Source: Sphingosinithalassobacter sp. CS137 (GTDB lineage Bacteria; Pseudomonadota; Alphaproteobacteria; Sphingomonadales; Sphingomonadaceae). From it: DNA of 64,000 nucleotides. Shown here piece after piece: positions 1-9,102 of this stretch (position 1 is its first letter; each line of letters starts with the position of its first letter). The position numbers and the translations under genes were made by a program. The notes beneath the pieces were generated by a model that worked only from the letters and a program-made list of their open reading frames with translations, was not told the origin of the DNA and did no database searches. The stretch is from the NCBI RefSeq assembly GCF_014334115.1, contig NZ_CP060494.1:1116001-1180000 (forward strand). Direction: 5' to 3'.

Positions 1-250
1 CACACATCATGTCGAGCGTGACCGGCAGCGTCGACGGGAGGCCGTAGATCACCTGCCCCAGGCTGTCGCCGACGAGCAGCAGGTCGCAGTGCGGGTCGAG
101 CAGCTGCGCCATGCGCGTGGTGTAGGCCGTCAGCATGACGATCGGCTCGCCGCCCTTGCGCTTCTGAATGGCGGGCACGGTAAGCCGCTTCATCGGCGCA
201 GGCGTGGGATTGGCGCGGCTGGTGGCAGTGTCGAGCGTGTAGGTGGACAT
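1..250 (-). CDS. panB: 3-methyl-2-oxobutanoate hydroxymethyltransferase, C-terminus cut by window edge
   Basis: Ketopantoate hydroxymethyltransferase of pantothenate/CoA synthesis, a cytosolic enzyme that transfers a hydroxymethyl group from 5,10-methylene-THF to 2-oxoisovalerate. Only about 83 N-terminal residues are in the window. The ATG is the complement of 248-250. The translation starts MSTYTLDT and contains [30 protein letters not shown] and [14 protein letters not shown], which match the conserved first beta-alpha units of PanB, including the metal-binding VGDS Asp. The rest of the gene lies left of the window. It is divergent from the membrane protein gene at 373. Confidence 0.9.
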   Translation of the reverse strand, partial: MSTYTLDTATSRANPTPAPMKRLTVPAIQKRKGGEPIVMLTAYTTRMAQLLDPHCDLLLVGDSLGQVIYGLPSTLPVTLDMMC

Positions 251-313
251 GCCGGGTGCATAGCGCCGCCCGCACAGCCCCGCCAGCAAACTCCAGCGCC
301 GTGTACGCCACGT

Positions 314-342
314 TTGACTCGATGTTATATTTCTTTTACATC
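314..342 (+). promoter_or_regulatory. Candidate sigma-70 promoter for the membrane protein/XRE pair
   Basis: TTGACT (314-319), a 17-bp spacer and TACATC (337-342) lie about 30 bp before the start codon at 373. The region is locally AT-rich for this genome, and the panB start is divergent at 250. Assigned by eye; the -10 is imperfect. Confidence 0.4.
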
Positions 343-372
343 GTGCCGAATACACTTTGCATGGAGGCAGGA

Positions 373-1287
373 ATGGCGTTCAGGGAGAAGGTGCTGTGGG
401 TTTCGGCCGCGGCGCTGCTGCTGGTGTGGGGCAGCTATTTCGGCGATCTGATCGCCGGGCTGCTCGCGCGGCGTATCGATGCCGAGGCGAGCTTCGGCGG
501 ATTCATCCGCTCGGTCGTGCTGGTGGTGGTGATCCATGTCGTCGCGAGCATCGTGCTGGCGATCGCCAGCCCCAGGGAGGCGAATGCGGCGCCCGACGCG
601 CGCGAGCGCGAGATCAACCTGAGCGCCTATCGCCCCGCCTATCTGGTGGTGGCGATGCTCATCACGCTGGCGATGCTGGCAACGCCGGTGCTGGTGCACG
701 CAGCCCCGGCGATCCTGGAAGGCGCCGAGCCAGGGATGATCGTGGCAGTCGTGATCGGCAATTCGATGCTGCTGGCGCTCGTCGCGGGGAACTGGTCCAC
801 GCGGCCTGGCAGATCGCTCGCTATCGCCGGGAGAGCTGAGGTGGACCGCACGGCAGACCTGCCCTTTCGCGAGAAGGAAGCCTGGATCACCCTCGCCGCG
901 ATGGCGACCGCTTACGGCGGCTATTTCTGGATGGTCCACACGGCGGCCCCGGGCACCGAAGACTCGCTGCGCTTCGTACTGTGGTTCGCGATCGCCACCG
1001 TAGCGCGTGTCGCGATCCAGTTCGGCGGTCGCTGGGTCGCCGCGACCGCAACCCCCCTCGATGCGCGCGCACCCGCCGACGAGCGCGACCGGCGCATCGC
1101 GCAGCGCGGAATGGCGGCAGCCTATGGCACGCTGCTCGTCGCGATGATCCTGGTGGCGGTCGTGATGCCGCTCAGCGGATCGGCCGGCTGGGAAGTCGCC
1201 AACGCCGCTCTGTTCGGGATCGTCCTCGCCGAAACGGTGAGCTGCGCCGTCGTCATCGCCGGATATCGGGGCGCATGGAATGGCTAA
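373..1287 (+). CDS. Fused tandem membrane protein with internal duplication (unknown function)
   Basis: Integral membrane protein of about 304 aa with some eight hydrophobic segments. The ATG at 373 is chosen because GGAGG lies 5 nt upstream. The two halves resemble each other. [20 protein letters not shown] near residue 3 is echoed by [20 protein letters not shown] near residue 164, and a DAREREI-type linker recurs as DERDRRI. In the -1 frame the first half would end [16 protein letters not shown] with TGA at 837-839. A GTG with GGGAG in front follows at 841. This pattern looks like two paralogous genes of about 150 aa joined by one missing base in GGGG (786-789). It overlaps the XRE regulator gene by 8 bp, and such small membrane protein/HTH pairs are common. 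Function is unknown. Confidence 0.75.
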   Translation: MAFREKVLWVSAAALLLVWGSYFGDLIAGLLARRIDAEASFGGFIRSVVLVVVIHVVASIVLAIASPREANAAPDAREREINLSAYRPAYLVVAMLITLAMLATPVLVHAAPAILEGAEPGMIVAVVIGNSMLLALVAGNWSTRPGRSLAIAGRAEVDRTADLPFREKEAWITLAAMATAYGGYFWMVHTAAPGTEDSLRFVLWFAIATVARVAIQFGGRWVAATATPLDARAPADERDRRIAQRGMAAAYGTLLVAMILVAVVMPLSGSAGWEVANAALFGIVLAETVSCAVVIAGYRGAWNG

Positions 1288-1492
1288 GGTTCCGATCTCG
1301 AACGACATCCGGACCTTGCGCTTTCTCTCCGGCGAAATGACCCAGGCGGAGCTCGGCGAGAAGATCGGGATGACGCGCCAGACGGTCGCCGCGATCGAGG
1401 CCGGCAAATATTCGCCGAGCCTGGAAGCGGCATTCCGCATCGCCCAGGTGTTCGGCAAGCCGCTCGAGGAAGTGTTTCGCTGGGAGGAATGA
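1280..1492 (+). CDS. XRE-family helix-turn-helix regulator
   Basis: Cro/C1-type DNA-binding protein of 70 aa with no other domain. The HTH_3 core reads MTQAELGEKIGMTRQTVAAI followed by EAGKYSPSLEAAFRIAQVFG, the usual two recognition helices plus the packing helix. The C-terminus ends EEVFRWEE, typical of the short regulators coupled to small membrane proteins. Its ATG overlaps the end of the upstream membrane gene by 8 bp, so the two are probably translationally coupled. It may autoregulate the pair; that is inference. Confidence 0.9.
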   Translation: MAKVPISNDIRTLRFLSGEMTQAELGEKIGMTRQTVAAIEAGKYSPSLEAAFRIAQVFGKPLEEVFRWEE

Positions 1493-1511
1493 GCCGCGGC
1501 TCCGGCCGCGC

Positions 1512-2183
1512 TCAGCCCCTCTCCTTTCCGTAGAGATTCATCGCGATCGAGATGCGATCGCCGCTGCCGCTGTGCGGACGCACGCCATGACGCAGCCACG
1601 CGGGGAAGAGGACGAGATCGCCCGGCTGGGTGCGCAGCCGCCGCTCGACCGGCTGCGGCTTGCCGTCCAGCCCGACCATGCGGAAGCCGGGAAAGGTCAT
1701 GAACGGCACCGGAAAGCGCGGATCCTCGAAATAGAGTTCGCCGCCCACATCCTCGCCCGGCGCTCCCCCGGTCGCGACATAATAGACCGCGGCCCACAGC
1801 ACGCCCGGATGCGCATGGCTCATGTTGACGGCACCGGCGGGCGAGACATTCGCCCACATCCGCACCGACCAGTCGATGCTGTCAGCATCGCGCTGATCGA
1901 AATGGGAGAGCCGCTTCGCCGTGCGGATCGCCATTTCCGCGAGCTTCGTCGCGGCGGGGCCGCCCCAATCGAGCATGTCGGTGTTCGAATGCCAGCCGCC
2001 CACGTTCGAACGGTTCAGCCCGTCCGCATCCTGCGCCCGGCGCTGCCGGATCACCGCCTCGAGCGCTTCGGTGAGCGCCTCGGAGCCCGCGAGCCTGCCA
2101 TGCAGAACAGGCGTTTCGAACAGGCCGATCTGCTCCGCGCGGACGCGGATCGAATCGAAACCGGGATTGGAGGCGTCGGTCAT
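1512..2183 (-). CDS. Putative 2OG-Fe(II) oxygenase (TIGR02466-like)
   Basis: 223-aa protein with the double-stranded beta-helix signature of the Phytanoyl/2OG-Fe(II) superfamily. The proximal metal motif is probably in NMSHAHPGVLWAAVYYV. GELYFEDPR forms a core strand. The distal His/Arg motif is FPAWLRHGVRPHSGSGDRIS (about residues 194-213), where the His binds iron and the Arg binds 2-oxoglutarate. This layout matches the TIGR02466 'putative 2OG-Fe(II) oxygenase' family. The substrate is unknown. The gene converges on the XRE gene 19 bp away and is followed on its own strand only by that convergent unit. Confidence 0.75.
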   Translation of the reverse strand: MTDASNPGFDSIRVRAEQIGLFETPVLHGRLAGSEALTEALEAVIRQRRAQDADGLNRSNVGGWHSNTDMLDWGGPAATKLAEMAIRTAKRLSHFDQRDADSIDWSVRMWANVSPAGAVNMSHAHPGVLWAAVYYVATGGAPGEDVGGELYFEDPRFPVPFMTFPGFRMVGLDGKPQPVERRLRTQPGDLVLFPAWLRHGVRPHSGSGDRISIAMNLYGKERG

Positions 2184-2207
2184 GCGCGCGCGGTTACGCG
2201 GCTGAAG

Positions 2208-2636
2208 TCAGCAAATCCAGCCATGCCTGCGCGCATAATCGGCGAACCAGATCTCGCCCCCCGCAACCGCGATCAGCAGGAGCGGGACCAGCAGAGTCGA
2301 CCAGCCGAACTGGGGCACCACCGGCGTACCCAGAAGCAGATAGGCCGACTGAACGAGCAGAAAGGCGAGCGAGGCGAGAAACAACAGTCGCGCAAGCGCC
2401 GAACGCGTCATGAGCGCGATTCCGCCGAGCAGCGCGCTGCCCGCGGTGCAGGCATAGACGATACCGAACCACGTCGGCAGCGCATCGGAAAACGGATCGG
2501 CGGGCGCGGGAAACAGGATCGCGCCATAGGCGGCGTACAGCAGGAAGGCGAACACGCCCAGCAGCCCCCACAATGTCGCTGCCAACCCCGTCAGCCAAAA
2601 CCAGCGCGGCGGGCGCTGCCGGATATATGCTGCCAT
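2208..2636 (-). CDS. Four-helix membrane protein of unknown function
   Basis: 142 aa with four clear hydrophobic stretches: FWLTGLAATLWGLLGVFAFLL, TWFGIVYACTAGSALLGGIA, LARLLFLASLAFLLVQSAYLL and STLLVPLLLIAVAGG. There is no cleavable signal and no catalytic motif. RPPRWFWLTGLAATLWGLLG resembles the start of sphingomonad inner-membrane proteins often labelled 'sugar transporter' without evidence. It lies 24 bp upstream of the oxygenase gene on the same strand, so the two are probably cotranscribed. Confidence 0.65.
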   Translation of the reverse strand: MAAYIRQRPPRWFWLTGLAATLWGLLGVFAFLLYAAYGAILFPAPADPFSDALPTWFGIVYACTAGSALLGGIALMTRSALARLLFLASLAFLLVQSAYLLLGTPVVPQFGWSTLLVPLLLIAVAGGEIWFADYARRHGWIC

Positions 2637-2725
2637 GCGTTTCTCCCCCGGTGGATCCTCGGCTAGCCGGAGGATTCCTAACCTATTTAGGACGAATCAG
2701 CCATGGCGTGGGGGTTTGGCGCGAA

Positions 2726-3073
2726 TCAGCGCAACGCCGCTGCGTACCGGTCCGCCGCGAAGCCGACCAGCAACCCCCCCGGATACTCCACCACCGGCCG
2801 CTTCACCATCGACGGCTGCGCCAGCATCAGCGCCATTGCCTTGTCCGAGTCGAGGTCTTGCTTCTCCGCGTCCGACAGTTTCCGGAAGGTCGTGCCCGAA
2901 CGGTTGAGGAGCGCTTCCCAGCCGACCGCCTCGACCCAATGCGCGAGCCGAGCCGGATCGAGCCCCTGCGTCTTGAAGTCGTGGAAGTCATGGGCGACGC
3001 CGTTCGCATCGAGCCACGCCCGTGCCTTCTTCACCGTGTCGCAGTTGCGGATGCCGTAGAGCGTCGTCGTCAT
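2726..3073 (-). CDS. ArsC/YffB-family reductase
   Basis: 115-aa thioredoxin-fold protein of the ArsC/Spx/YffB family. It starts MTTTLYGIRNCDTVKKARAW with the single active-site Cys at residue 11, as in E. coli YffB rather than a CxxC enzyme. It has the family motif MVKRPVVEY near residue 89. Length fits YffB (about 118 aa). The start at 3073 is preferred because an upstream in-frame extension would run into the lipoprotein gene that ends at 3084. YffB binds glutathione; a role in arsenate detoxification is not implied. Confidence 0.85.
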   Translation of the reverse strand: MTTTLYGIRNCDTVKKARAWLDANGVAHDFHDFKTQGLDPARLAHWVEAVGWEALLNRSGTTFRKLSDAEKQDLDSDKAMALMLAQPSMVKRPVVEYPGGLLVGFAADRYAAALR

Positions 3074-3083
3074 ACCGTGCCGC

Positions 3084-3710
3084 TCAGCGGAAGACGCAGC
3101 TTGTGCCCGCCCAGAGGTCGGTGATCTTGCCATCGGGTTCGGGCGAGGTCAGCAGACCCGACATCGCGCCGGCAGTGAACTCGTGCCCGAGCGTGCTTTC
3201 CTCGACCATCTCGACCGCATAGGCGTTCTCGAGCTGTGCGCGAGTCGAGCCCAGGCCGATGCCGCTGGTGGTGGTGATGCTGCCCTGCTGGACGCCATCG
3301 AGGCTCCAGCCGACGAAATTGCCGTCCATGATGTTGAAGGTGAGCCCGCCTTCGAACTCGACCATCGTCATCGGCCCCGCGCCGCATTCGGCCATCTCGG
3401 CTTCGCCCTCGGGCGCGCCGAGCGCCGCACGTGCCGCATCGACCGCTTCGTCGCGCGGACGGCCGAAAGTGATCTGGCGCGCCGAGCCGCTGTTCACGTC
3501 GATCAGCGAAATGCCGTCGGGAGCGATGTTCAGCGCCGGCGGCTGGCGCCGGTCGACCATCGTCAGATTGCTGGAAGCCGCCGTTGGCTCGGCCACGGTC
3601 GCGCCGCCGTTGCTATCGACCGTGGTCTCGACGGTGTCGGACCCACCTTCCTGACAGCCGCCGGCCAGAACCGCGACTGCGAACGCCACCAACAACTTTC
3701 CACGCAGCAT
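3084..3710 (-). CDS. Predicted lipoprotein, unknown function
   Basis: 208 aa with a lipoprotein signal peptide (MLRGKLLVAFAVAVLAGG before Cys19), so probably anchored in a membrane facing the periplasm. A low-complexity Thr/Ser/Ala-rich linker follows. The globular part contains VEFEGGLTFNIMDGNFVGWS and ends GKITDLWAGTSCVFR; I recognise no named domain. Two C-terminal-region Cys residues could pair. It lies 10 bp upstream of the YffB-like gene. Its own upstream region is the tandem-repeat block. Confidence 0.7.
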   Translation of the reverse strand: MLRGKLLVAFAVAVLAGGCQEGGSDTVETTVDSNGGATVAEPTAASSNLTMVDRRQPPALNIAPDGISLIDVNSGSARQITFGRPRDEAVDAARAALGAPEGEAEMAECGAGPMTMVEFEGGLTFNIMDGNFVGWSLDGVQQGSITTTSGIGLGSTRAQLENAYAVEMVEESTLGHEFTAGAMSGLLTSPEPDGKITDLWAGTSCVFR

Positions 3711-3750
3711 CGTCTACCCCCCCTCGTCGTGCCCTCTACGCCCTTCAGCC

Positions 3751-3930
3751 GCGCCTTGCGGCGCCGAGTGAACCGGGCGGACTCCCCCGGATGCCCGCTG
3801 ACTCCGTCCGCGGCGCCTTGCGGCGCCGAGTGAACCGGGCGGACATCCCCCGGATGCCCGCTAATTCCGTCCGCGGCGCCTTGCGGCGCCGAGTGAACCG
3901 GGCGGACATCCCCCGGATGCCCGCTAATTC
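3751..3930. repeat. Three tandem copies of a 62-63 bp palindrome-containing repeat
   Basis: Units begin with GCGCCTTGCG at 3751, 3813 and 3876, giving periods of 62 and 63 bp. Each unit carries GGCGCC-TTGC-GGCGCC (hairpin-capable), then GAGTGAACCGGGCGGAC and a CCCCCGGATGCCCGC segment. Units 2 and 3 are almost identical, while unit 1 differs at a few bases. The block lies between the guaA stop and the lipoprotein start, both on the minus strand. It is not CRISPR: there are no unique spacers. Confidence 0.9.
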
Positions 3931-3940
3931 CGGTTCACTC
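3891..3940 (-). terminator. Inverted repeat at the guaA stop codon
   Basis: GAGTGAACCGG (3891-3901) in the last tandem unit is the exact reverse complement of CCGGTTCACTC (3930-3940), which contains the guaA stop codon. An 11-bp stem with a 28-nt loop could form at the 3' end of guaA mRNA. There is no U tract, so it would be a 3'-end stabilising or processing structure rather than a classic terminator. Confidence 0.4.
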
Positions 3941-5491
3941 CCACTCGATCGTGCCGGGTGGCTTTGAGGTATAGTCATATACCACGCGATTGACGCCGCG
4001 AACCTCGTTCACGATGCGCGTTGCCACCCGCGACAGGAAATCGCCCGGGAACGGGAACACCGCCGCCGTCATGCCGTCGGTCGACGTCACTGCGCGCAGC
4101 GCCAGCACAGAATCATAGGTCCGCCCGTCGCCCATCACGCCGACGGTGCGAACCGGCAGCAGCACCGCGAACGCCTGCCAGATCGCGTCGTAGAGCCCGG
4201 CGTTGCGGATCTCCTCGAGATAGATGGCGTCGGCCTTGCGCAGAATGTCGCAGCGTTCCTTGGTGACTTCGCCGGGAATGCGGATCGCCAGGCCCGGGCC
4301 GGGGAACGGATGCCGCCCGACGAATGCCTCGGGCAGTCCGAGCTCGCGACCGAGGACGCGCACTTCGTCCTTGAACAGCTCGCGCAGCGGCTCGACGAGC
4401 TTCATGTTCATCCGCTCGGGCAGGCCGCCCACATTGTGATGGCTCTTGATCGTCACCGACGGCCCGCCGGTGAACGAGACGCTTTCGATCACGTCGGGAT
4501 AGAGCGTCCCCTGCGCCAGGAACTCGGCGCCGCCGATCTTGCGCGCTTCCTCCTCGAACACGTCGATGAAGGTCTTGCCGATGAACTTGCGCTTGGCTTC
4601 GGGATCGGTGACTCCCGCCAGGCCGTTCAGGAACAGCGTCTCGGCGTTCACATGGACGAGCGGAATGTTGTAGGCGCCCTTGAACAGGCTCACCACCTGC
4701 TCGGCCTCGCCCGCGCGCATCAGCCCGTGATCGACGAACACGCAGGTCAGCTGGTCGCCGATCGCCTCGTGAATCAGCACCGCGGCCACCGCGCTGTCGA
4801 CTCCGCCCGAAAGGCCGCAGATCACCTTGCCATCACCGACCTGCTCGCGGATCTCGGCGATCTTGGCGTCGCGGAACTCGGCCATGGTCCACTCGCCGCC
4901 GAGCCCGCAGACGTGGCGCACGAAATTGGCGAGCAGCTTGGCGCCGTCGGGGGTGTGCACCACCTCCATATGGAACTGAGTCGCGTAGTAGCGGCGGGCA
5001 TCGTCGGCCACGACGGCGAAGGGCGAGCCGGGGCTGGTGGCGACCGGGCGGAAGCCGGGCGCAAGCTCGGTCACCTTGTCGCCATGGCTCATCCAGACCT
5101 GATGGCTCTCGCCTTCCTGCCAGACGCCGTCGAAGAGCACGCAACTGTCCTGAATCTCGATGAAGGCGAGCCCGAATTCGCCCGAATCGCCCAGCTGCAC
5201 CTCGCCGCCCAGCTGCTGCATCAGCACCTGCTGGCCGTAGCAGATGCCGAGGATCGGCACGCCGGAATCGAAGATCGCCTGCGGCACGCGCGGGCTTTCG
5301 GTATCGAGCACCGAAGCCGGGCTGCCCGAGAGTATCACGCCTTGCGGCTGCATCCGCCGGAACGCGTCTTCGGCCGCCGTGAACGGCGCGATTTCGCTAT
5401 AGACCCCCGCCTCGCGGACCCGCCGCGCGATGAGCTGAGTCACCTGGCTGCCGAAGTCGATGATCAGGACGGATTCGGAATGCTGCGTCAT
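3935..5491 (-). CDS. guaA: GMP synthase (glutamine-hydrolysing)
   Basis: Converts XMP to GMP using ATP and glutamine in the cytosol, the last step of guanine nucleotide synthesis. 518 aa, the normal length. The N-terminal class I amidotransferase has the nucleophile Cys84 in ILGICYGQQ and the His/Glu pair in QFHMEVVHT (the usual HPEV is HMEV here). The ATP-pyrophosphatase P-loop is [10 protein letters not shown] near residue 225. The C-terminal dimerisation domain ends PPGTIEWE, as in the family. The ATG at 5491 ([16 protein letters not shown]) is chosen; the open frame runs further but without homology. Confidence 0.97.
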   Translation of the reverse strand: MTQHSESVLIIDFGSQVTQLIARRVREAGVYSEIAPFTAAEDAFRRMQPQGVILSGSPASVLDTESPRVPQAIFDSGVPILGICYGQQVLMQQLGGEVQLGDSGEFGLAFIEIQDSCVLFDGVWQEGESHQVWMSHGDKVTELAPGFRPVATSPGSPFAVVADDARRYYATQFHMEVVHTPDGAKLLANFVRHVCGLGGEWTMAEFRDAKIAEIREQVGDGKVICGLSGGVDSAVAAVLIHEAIGDQLTCVFVDHGLMRAGEAEQVVSLFKGAYNIPLVHVNAETLFLNGLAGVTDPEAKRKFIGKTFIDVFEEEARKIGGAEFLAQGTLYPDVIESVSFTGGPSVTIKSHHNVGGLPERMNMKLVEPLRELFKDEVRVLGRELGLPEAFVGRHPFPGPGLAIRIPGEVTKERCDILRKADAIYLEEIRNAGLYDAIWQAFAVLLPVRTVGVMGDGRTYDSVLALRAVTSTDGMTAAVFPFPGDFLSRVATRIVNEVRGVNRVVYDYTSKPPGTIEWE

Positions 5492-5543
5492 CGCTGCGCA
5501 GATAGCAGATGAAGGCGCGGGGGGAAGAGCCGACGCGCTACCT

Positions 5544-6131
5544 TTAGGGGCCGCAGGTCCAGAAGCCTTCCCAGCTGCGCTCCGCCCCGTCGCCGCGCTG
5601 GGCGAGCAGCGTGGCGCCGTGGAGCGAGCCTTCGTGGCCGGTGCTGATCTCGCTGTCACGGGTGATGGTGACGGTGAGACCGCGGCCCGAATAGCGGCCG
5701 CCGCGCGTGAGATAGCCGAATCCGCCGTCCTCGGCGCCGATGAGCCGCTGCGGCGTATCCCCCAGCCGGACCACCGCCTGCGGCCGCTCTGCGACGCCGA
5801 CCGTGCCCTTGCCGAGCAGCACCGGCGTTCCGCCGCGTTCCGGCGCGAAGCTGCAGGCGAGTTCGCCCTCGAGATCGGCGCCGTCCTCCGGCGCGAGCGG
5901 CGCGAGCACCAGCGGCGAACCGTCGCCTCCCTGTGTGGCACTGCCGGTGCCGACCGGCGCCTCTGCGGGCTCCATCTCGTCCGCGGGCAGCGGCACCGGC
6001 TGGTCGACCAGCACAGTCTCGTTCATCGTCGCGACTGCCGTGTCATCGACGGCGACGGTATTTTCTTCGGAACAGCCGGCCAGCGCCAGCAGGAGGGCGG
6101 CGGCGGCGCATGCGGGAAGATGCAGATTCAT
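5544..6131 (-). CDS. Predicted lipoprotein, unknown function
   Basis: 195 aa. The signal peptide [20 protein letters not shown] carries a good lipobox (LAGC), predicting a lipid-anchored periplasmic protein. An acidic Val/Asp/Pro-rich linker of about 60 residues precedes a small domain with [19 protein letters not shown] and ending [12 protein letters not shown]. No named family is recognised, though sphingomonads have many lipoproteins of this shape. The gene lies 52 bp upstream of guaA on the same strand. Confidence 0.7.
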   Translation of the reverse strand: MNLHLPACAAAALLLALAGCSEENTVAVDDTAVATMNETVLVDQPVPLPADEMEPAEAPVGTGSATQGGDGSPLVLAPLAPEDGADLEGELACSFAPERGGTPVLLGKGTVGVAERPQAVVRLGDTPQRLIGAEDGGFGYLTRGGRYSGRGLTVTITRDSEISTGHEGSLHGATLLAQRGDGAERSWEGFWTCGP

Positions 6132-6171
6132 GCGCCGCCAAACGGACGGAAACGGCTCGCGTTCCGCCGGG

Positions 6172-8337
6172 TCACTCGACTGGCGTCACTTCCAGGCCGG
6201 TCCAGCGCGCCGCGAAGGCCCAAAGGTCCGCCGCCTCCTCGATGATCTTGTCGGTCGGCTTGCCCGAGCCATGGCCGGCACGCGTCTCGATGCGCACCAG
6301 ATGCGGCTTGGGGCCAATGTCGGCCGACTGGATCATCGCAGTGTATTTGAACGTGTGCCCGGGCACGACGCGGTCGTCGGTGTCGGCGGTCGTCGCCAGG
6401 ATCGCGGGATAGTCCACACCGCTGCGCACATTATGGTAGGGCGAGTAGGCATAGAGGACGCGGAAATCCTCCTCCTTCGACGGATAGCCATAATCGTCGA
6501 CCCAATAGCGGCCGGCGGTCCAGCGATCGAAGCGCAGCATGTCCATCACGCCCACCGCCGGCAGCGCCGCGGCGAACAGATCGGGACGCTGGTTCACCAC
6601 TGCGCCCACCAGCAGCCCGCCGTTCGACCCGCCCTGGATCGCCAGCTGGTCCTGCCCCGTAATGCCTTCGCGGATCAGATATTCGCCCGCGGCGATGAAA
6701 TCATCGAAGACGTTCTGCTTGTTGTGGAGCCGCCCGGCGTCGTGCCACTCCTTGCCATATTCGCCGCCGCCGCGGATGTTGGCGACCGCGAGCACCCCGC
6801 CCTGCTCGAGCCACGCGACGCGCGAGGAGGAAAAGGCCGGCAGCACCGAGCTGTTGAACCCGCCATAGGCATAGAGCAGAGTCGGCGCGGGGCCGGTCAC
6901 ATCGGCGCGGCGCACGACGAACATCGGCACGCGGGTGCCGTCCTTCGACTGATAGAAACGCTGCTCGACCGCATAGTTCTGCGGATCGAAATCGACCTGC
7001 GGGCGCGCCCATTCGCTCGTTTCGCCGGTCGCGACGTCATAGCGGAAGATGGTGGTGGGATAGTTGAAGCTGGTGAAGGCGAAGAAGGTCTCGCTGTCCT
7101 CCTGCTCGCCGCCGAAGCCGCTCGCAGTGCCGATGCCCGGCAGCGTCACCGTGCCGTCGGGGGTGCCGTCCAGATTGTAACGGCGCACCTCGGTCTTGGC
7201 GTCGACCAGATACGACAGGATCAGCTTGCCGCCGACCATCGATGCTCCCGACAGCACGGCATCCTGCTGCGGCACGATCTCACGCGCCGTCTCCGGCCCC
7301 GCACTGGGATCGGAAACGTCGATCGCGACGATCCGCTGGCGCGGCGCATCCTTGTCGGTGGCGAAATAGAAGGTCGAACCGATATTGCCGATCACGCCCC
7401 ACTCATTCTCCAGTTCGGGAATGATGGTGCGCGGCGTCCAACTCGGGTCGGTCAGATCGACCAGCGTCACCGCATAGACATTGTCGGTGCCTTCGCTGGT
7501 GGTGATGACCAGCCAGCGGCCATCGTCGGTCACGCCCGAATAATGGCTGCGCTTGGGATGGTCGGGCGTGGCATAGACCAGCCGGTCCTCGGACTGGTCC
7601 GTACCCAGCCGGTGGAAATAGACGCGGTGGTTCTCGGTGAGCGCCTGATACTGCTCGCCCTCGGGCGGCTCGGGGTAGCGCGCGTAGAAGAAGCCCGAGC
7701 CATCCTTCGCCCAGTCGCCGCCCACGGTGTATTTCGCCCAGCGCACCTCGTCGGGCAGCACCTGCCCGGTGGCGACGTCGAGCACCTTGACGATGCGCCA
7801 GTCGGTCCCGCCGTCCTGGATCGAATACATCAGCTTGGTGCCGTCCTCCGACGGCGACCATTCGGCGAGCGCGGTCGCGCCGTCGTCGGACCAGCTGTTG
7901 GGATCGAGCAGCACGCGGCCCTCGCCGTTCAATTCGTCGCGCACCCACAGCACCGCCTGGTTCTGCAGGCCGGTGTTGTGGCTGTAGAAATAGCGGCCGC
8001 CGCGTTCGGTCGGCAGGCCGAAGCGTTCATAGTCGAACAGCGTGCGCAGCCGGTCCTGGAAGATGTCGCGGCCCGGCAAAGTTGCCAGATAGGCGTCGGT
8101 CACCCGGTTCTGCGCGGCGACCCAATCGGCCACTTCCCGCTCGCTGCGCACATCGCCTTCGAGCCAGCGATAGGGATCGGCGACCTGCACTCCGAACTGC
8201 TCCTCCACAACGTCGACACGGCGGGTTTCGGGATAGGCATTCGGAAAGGTCATGACGGTGGGCGTCTCCGGGTCGGTCTGTGCCGCAGCGGGCGCGGCGG
8301 CGAGAAGGGCAATTGCGAGAAGCGGCAAACGGCGCAT
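6172..8337 (-). CDS. Prolyl oligopeptidase family serine peptidase (S9A), exported
   Basis: Cleaves short peptides after proline. 721 aa with a signal peptide (MRRLPLLAIALLAAAPAAAQ), so it is predicted periplasmic. The seven-bladed beta-propeller domain spans roughly residues 80-430. The alpha/beta-hydrolase domain carries the triad: Ser about 571 in GGSNGG, Asp about 654 in TADTDDRVVPGH, His about 689 in TRAGHGSGKP. These are the canonical POP motifs. The ATG at 8337 is chosen because it gives the signal peptide; upstream sequence is unrelated. It lies downstream of the rplQ terminator and is probably independently transcribed. Confidence 0.93.
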   Translation of the reverse strand: MRRLPLLAIALLAAAPAAAQTDPETPTVMTFPNAYPETRRVDVVEEQFGVQVADPYRWLEGDVRSEREVADWVAAQNRVTDAYLATLPGRDIFQDRLRTLFDYERFGLPTERGGRYFYSHNTGLQNQAVLWVRDELNGEGRVLLDPNSWSDDGATALAEWSPSEDGTKLMYSIQDGGTDWRIVKVLDVATGQVLPDEVRWAKYTVGGDWAKDGSGFFYARYPEPPEGEQYQALTENHRVYFHRLGTDQSEDRLVYATPDHPKRSHYSGVTDDGRWLVITTSEGTDNVYAVTLVDLTDPSWTPRTIIPELENEWGVIGNIGSTFYFATDKDAPRQRIVAIDVSDPSAGPETAREIVPQQDAVLSGASMVGGKLILSYLVDAKTEVRRYNLDGTPDGTVTLPGIGTASGFGGEQEDSETFFAFTSFNYPTTIFRYDVATGETSEWARPQVDFDPQNYAVEQRFYQSKDGTRVPMFVVRRADVTGPAPTLLYAYGGFNSSVLPAFSSSRVAWLEQGGVLAVANIRGGGEYGKEWHDAGRLHNKQNVFDDFIAAGEYLIREGITGQDQLAIQGGSNGGLLVGAVVNQRPDLFAAALPAVGVMDMLRFDRWTAGRYWVDDYGYPSKEEDFRVLYAYSPYHNVRSGVDYPAILATTADTDDRVVPGHTFKYTAMIQSADIGPKPHLVRIETRAGHGSGKPTDKIIEEAADLWAFAARWTGLEVTPVE

Positions 8338-8463
8338 GCGTGGCTCCGGAAAAAGGGTTGGCGGCACCCTATCAGCCGCCGCGGCGGAGGCAACGGCCGT
8401 GCGCCGCGACGCGGCATGCGGCACCCGCCACGCGCTGCCGAAGGATCGAGCCGGCTGCTCCGA

Positions 8464-8500
8464 AAACGAAAAAGGGCGGCCCTGCCGGACCGCCCCTTTC
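8464..8500 (-). terminator. Intrinsic terminator of the alpha ribosomal operon
   Basis: On the minus strand, GGGCGG and CCGCCC arms (8474-8479 and 8490-8495) close a 10-nt loop and are followed by a TTTTTCGTTTT tract. It lies 22 bp past the rplQ stop, which makes it the end of the leftward ribosomal transcription unit. Confidence 0.88.
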
Positions 8501-8521
8501 GTCATTCGACTCGCGAACCGA

Positions 8522-8944
8522 TCAGGCCGCTTCGTCGAAATCCTCGTCGCTCATCACCGGGCCCGAATCCTGGCCCTTGGCGTCGACGTCGCGATCGACG
8601 AACTCGATGATCGCCATCGGTGACGCGTCCGATGCGCGGGGGCCGATCTTGATGATGCGCGTGTAGCCACCGTTGCGATCGGCATAGCGCGCGGCCAGCA
8701 CGTCGAACAGCTTCACCAGCTGTGCGTCGTCGAGCAGGCGGGCGTGGGCGAGACGGCGGTTCGAAAGGCCGCCCTTCTTCGCCAGCGTCACCAGCTTCTC
8801 GACATAGGGGCGAAGCTCCTTCGCCTTGGCGACGGTGGTGGTGATCTGCTCGTGCTTGATGAGCGCGGCCGACATGTTGCGGAACAGTGCCTGGCGATGG
8901 GCCGAAGTACGCTGCAGCTTACGGCCGCCAACCTTGTGACGCAT
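8522..8944 (-). CDS. rplQ: 50S ribosomal protein bL17
   Basis: Large-subunit protein near the exit tunnel. Starts [20 protein letters not shown], the invariant bL17 N-terminus, and contains [18 protein letters not shown]. 140 aa against 127 in E. coli; the extra length is an acidic C-terminal tail (SDEDFDEAA). It is the last gene of rpsM-rpsK-rpoA-rplQ, 158 bp after rpoA. Confidence 0.98.
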   Translation of the reverse strand: MRHKVGGRKLQRTSAHRQALFRNMSAALIKHEQITTTVAKAKELRPYVEKLVTLAKKGGLSNRRLAHARLLDDAQLVKLFDVLAARYADRNGGYTRIIKIGPRASDASPMAIIEFVDRDVDAKGQDSGPVMSDEDFDEAA

Positions 8945-9102
8945 GGGTATTTCCTTTCCGTTCGTCAGGGGGCCGTCTTACGGAACCCCAAGCCAGGTGG
9001 GACGGTGGCCACCGAAAATCCGTCCTCCCGGCGAGCCGCCGGGATCCATCCATGGGACGCTGCGGAGAAAGAGGCGTGCGGCGCCCCTCTCTCCGCCGCG
9101 CT

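Noticed and set aside
3751..3930. CRISPR-like repeat array
   Set aside because: Units are contiguous with no unique spacers, only three copies, and no cas genes nearby.
5740..8610. Long plus-strand open frame opposite the lipoprotein and prolyl oligopeptidase genes
   Set aside because: Same reverse-strand artefact; the minus strand encodes a peptidase with a full catalytic triad.
8945..9102. Possible small gene between rplQ and rpoA
   Set aside because: No start codon with SD and no recognisable protein in any frame.
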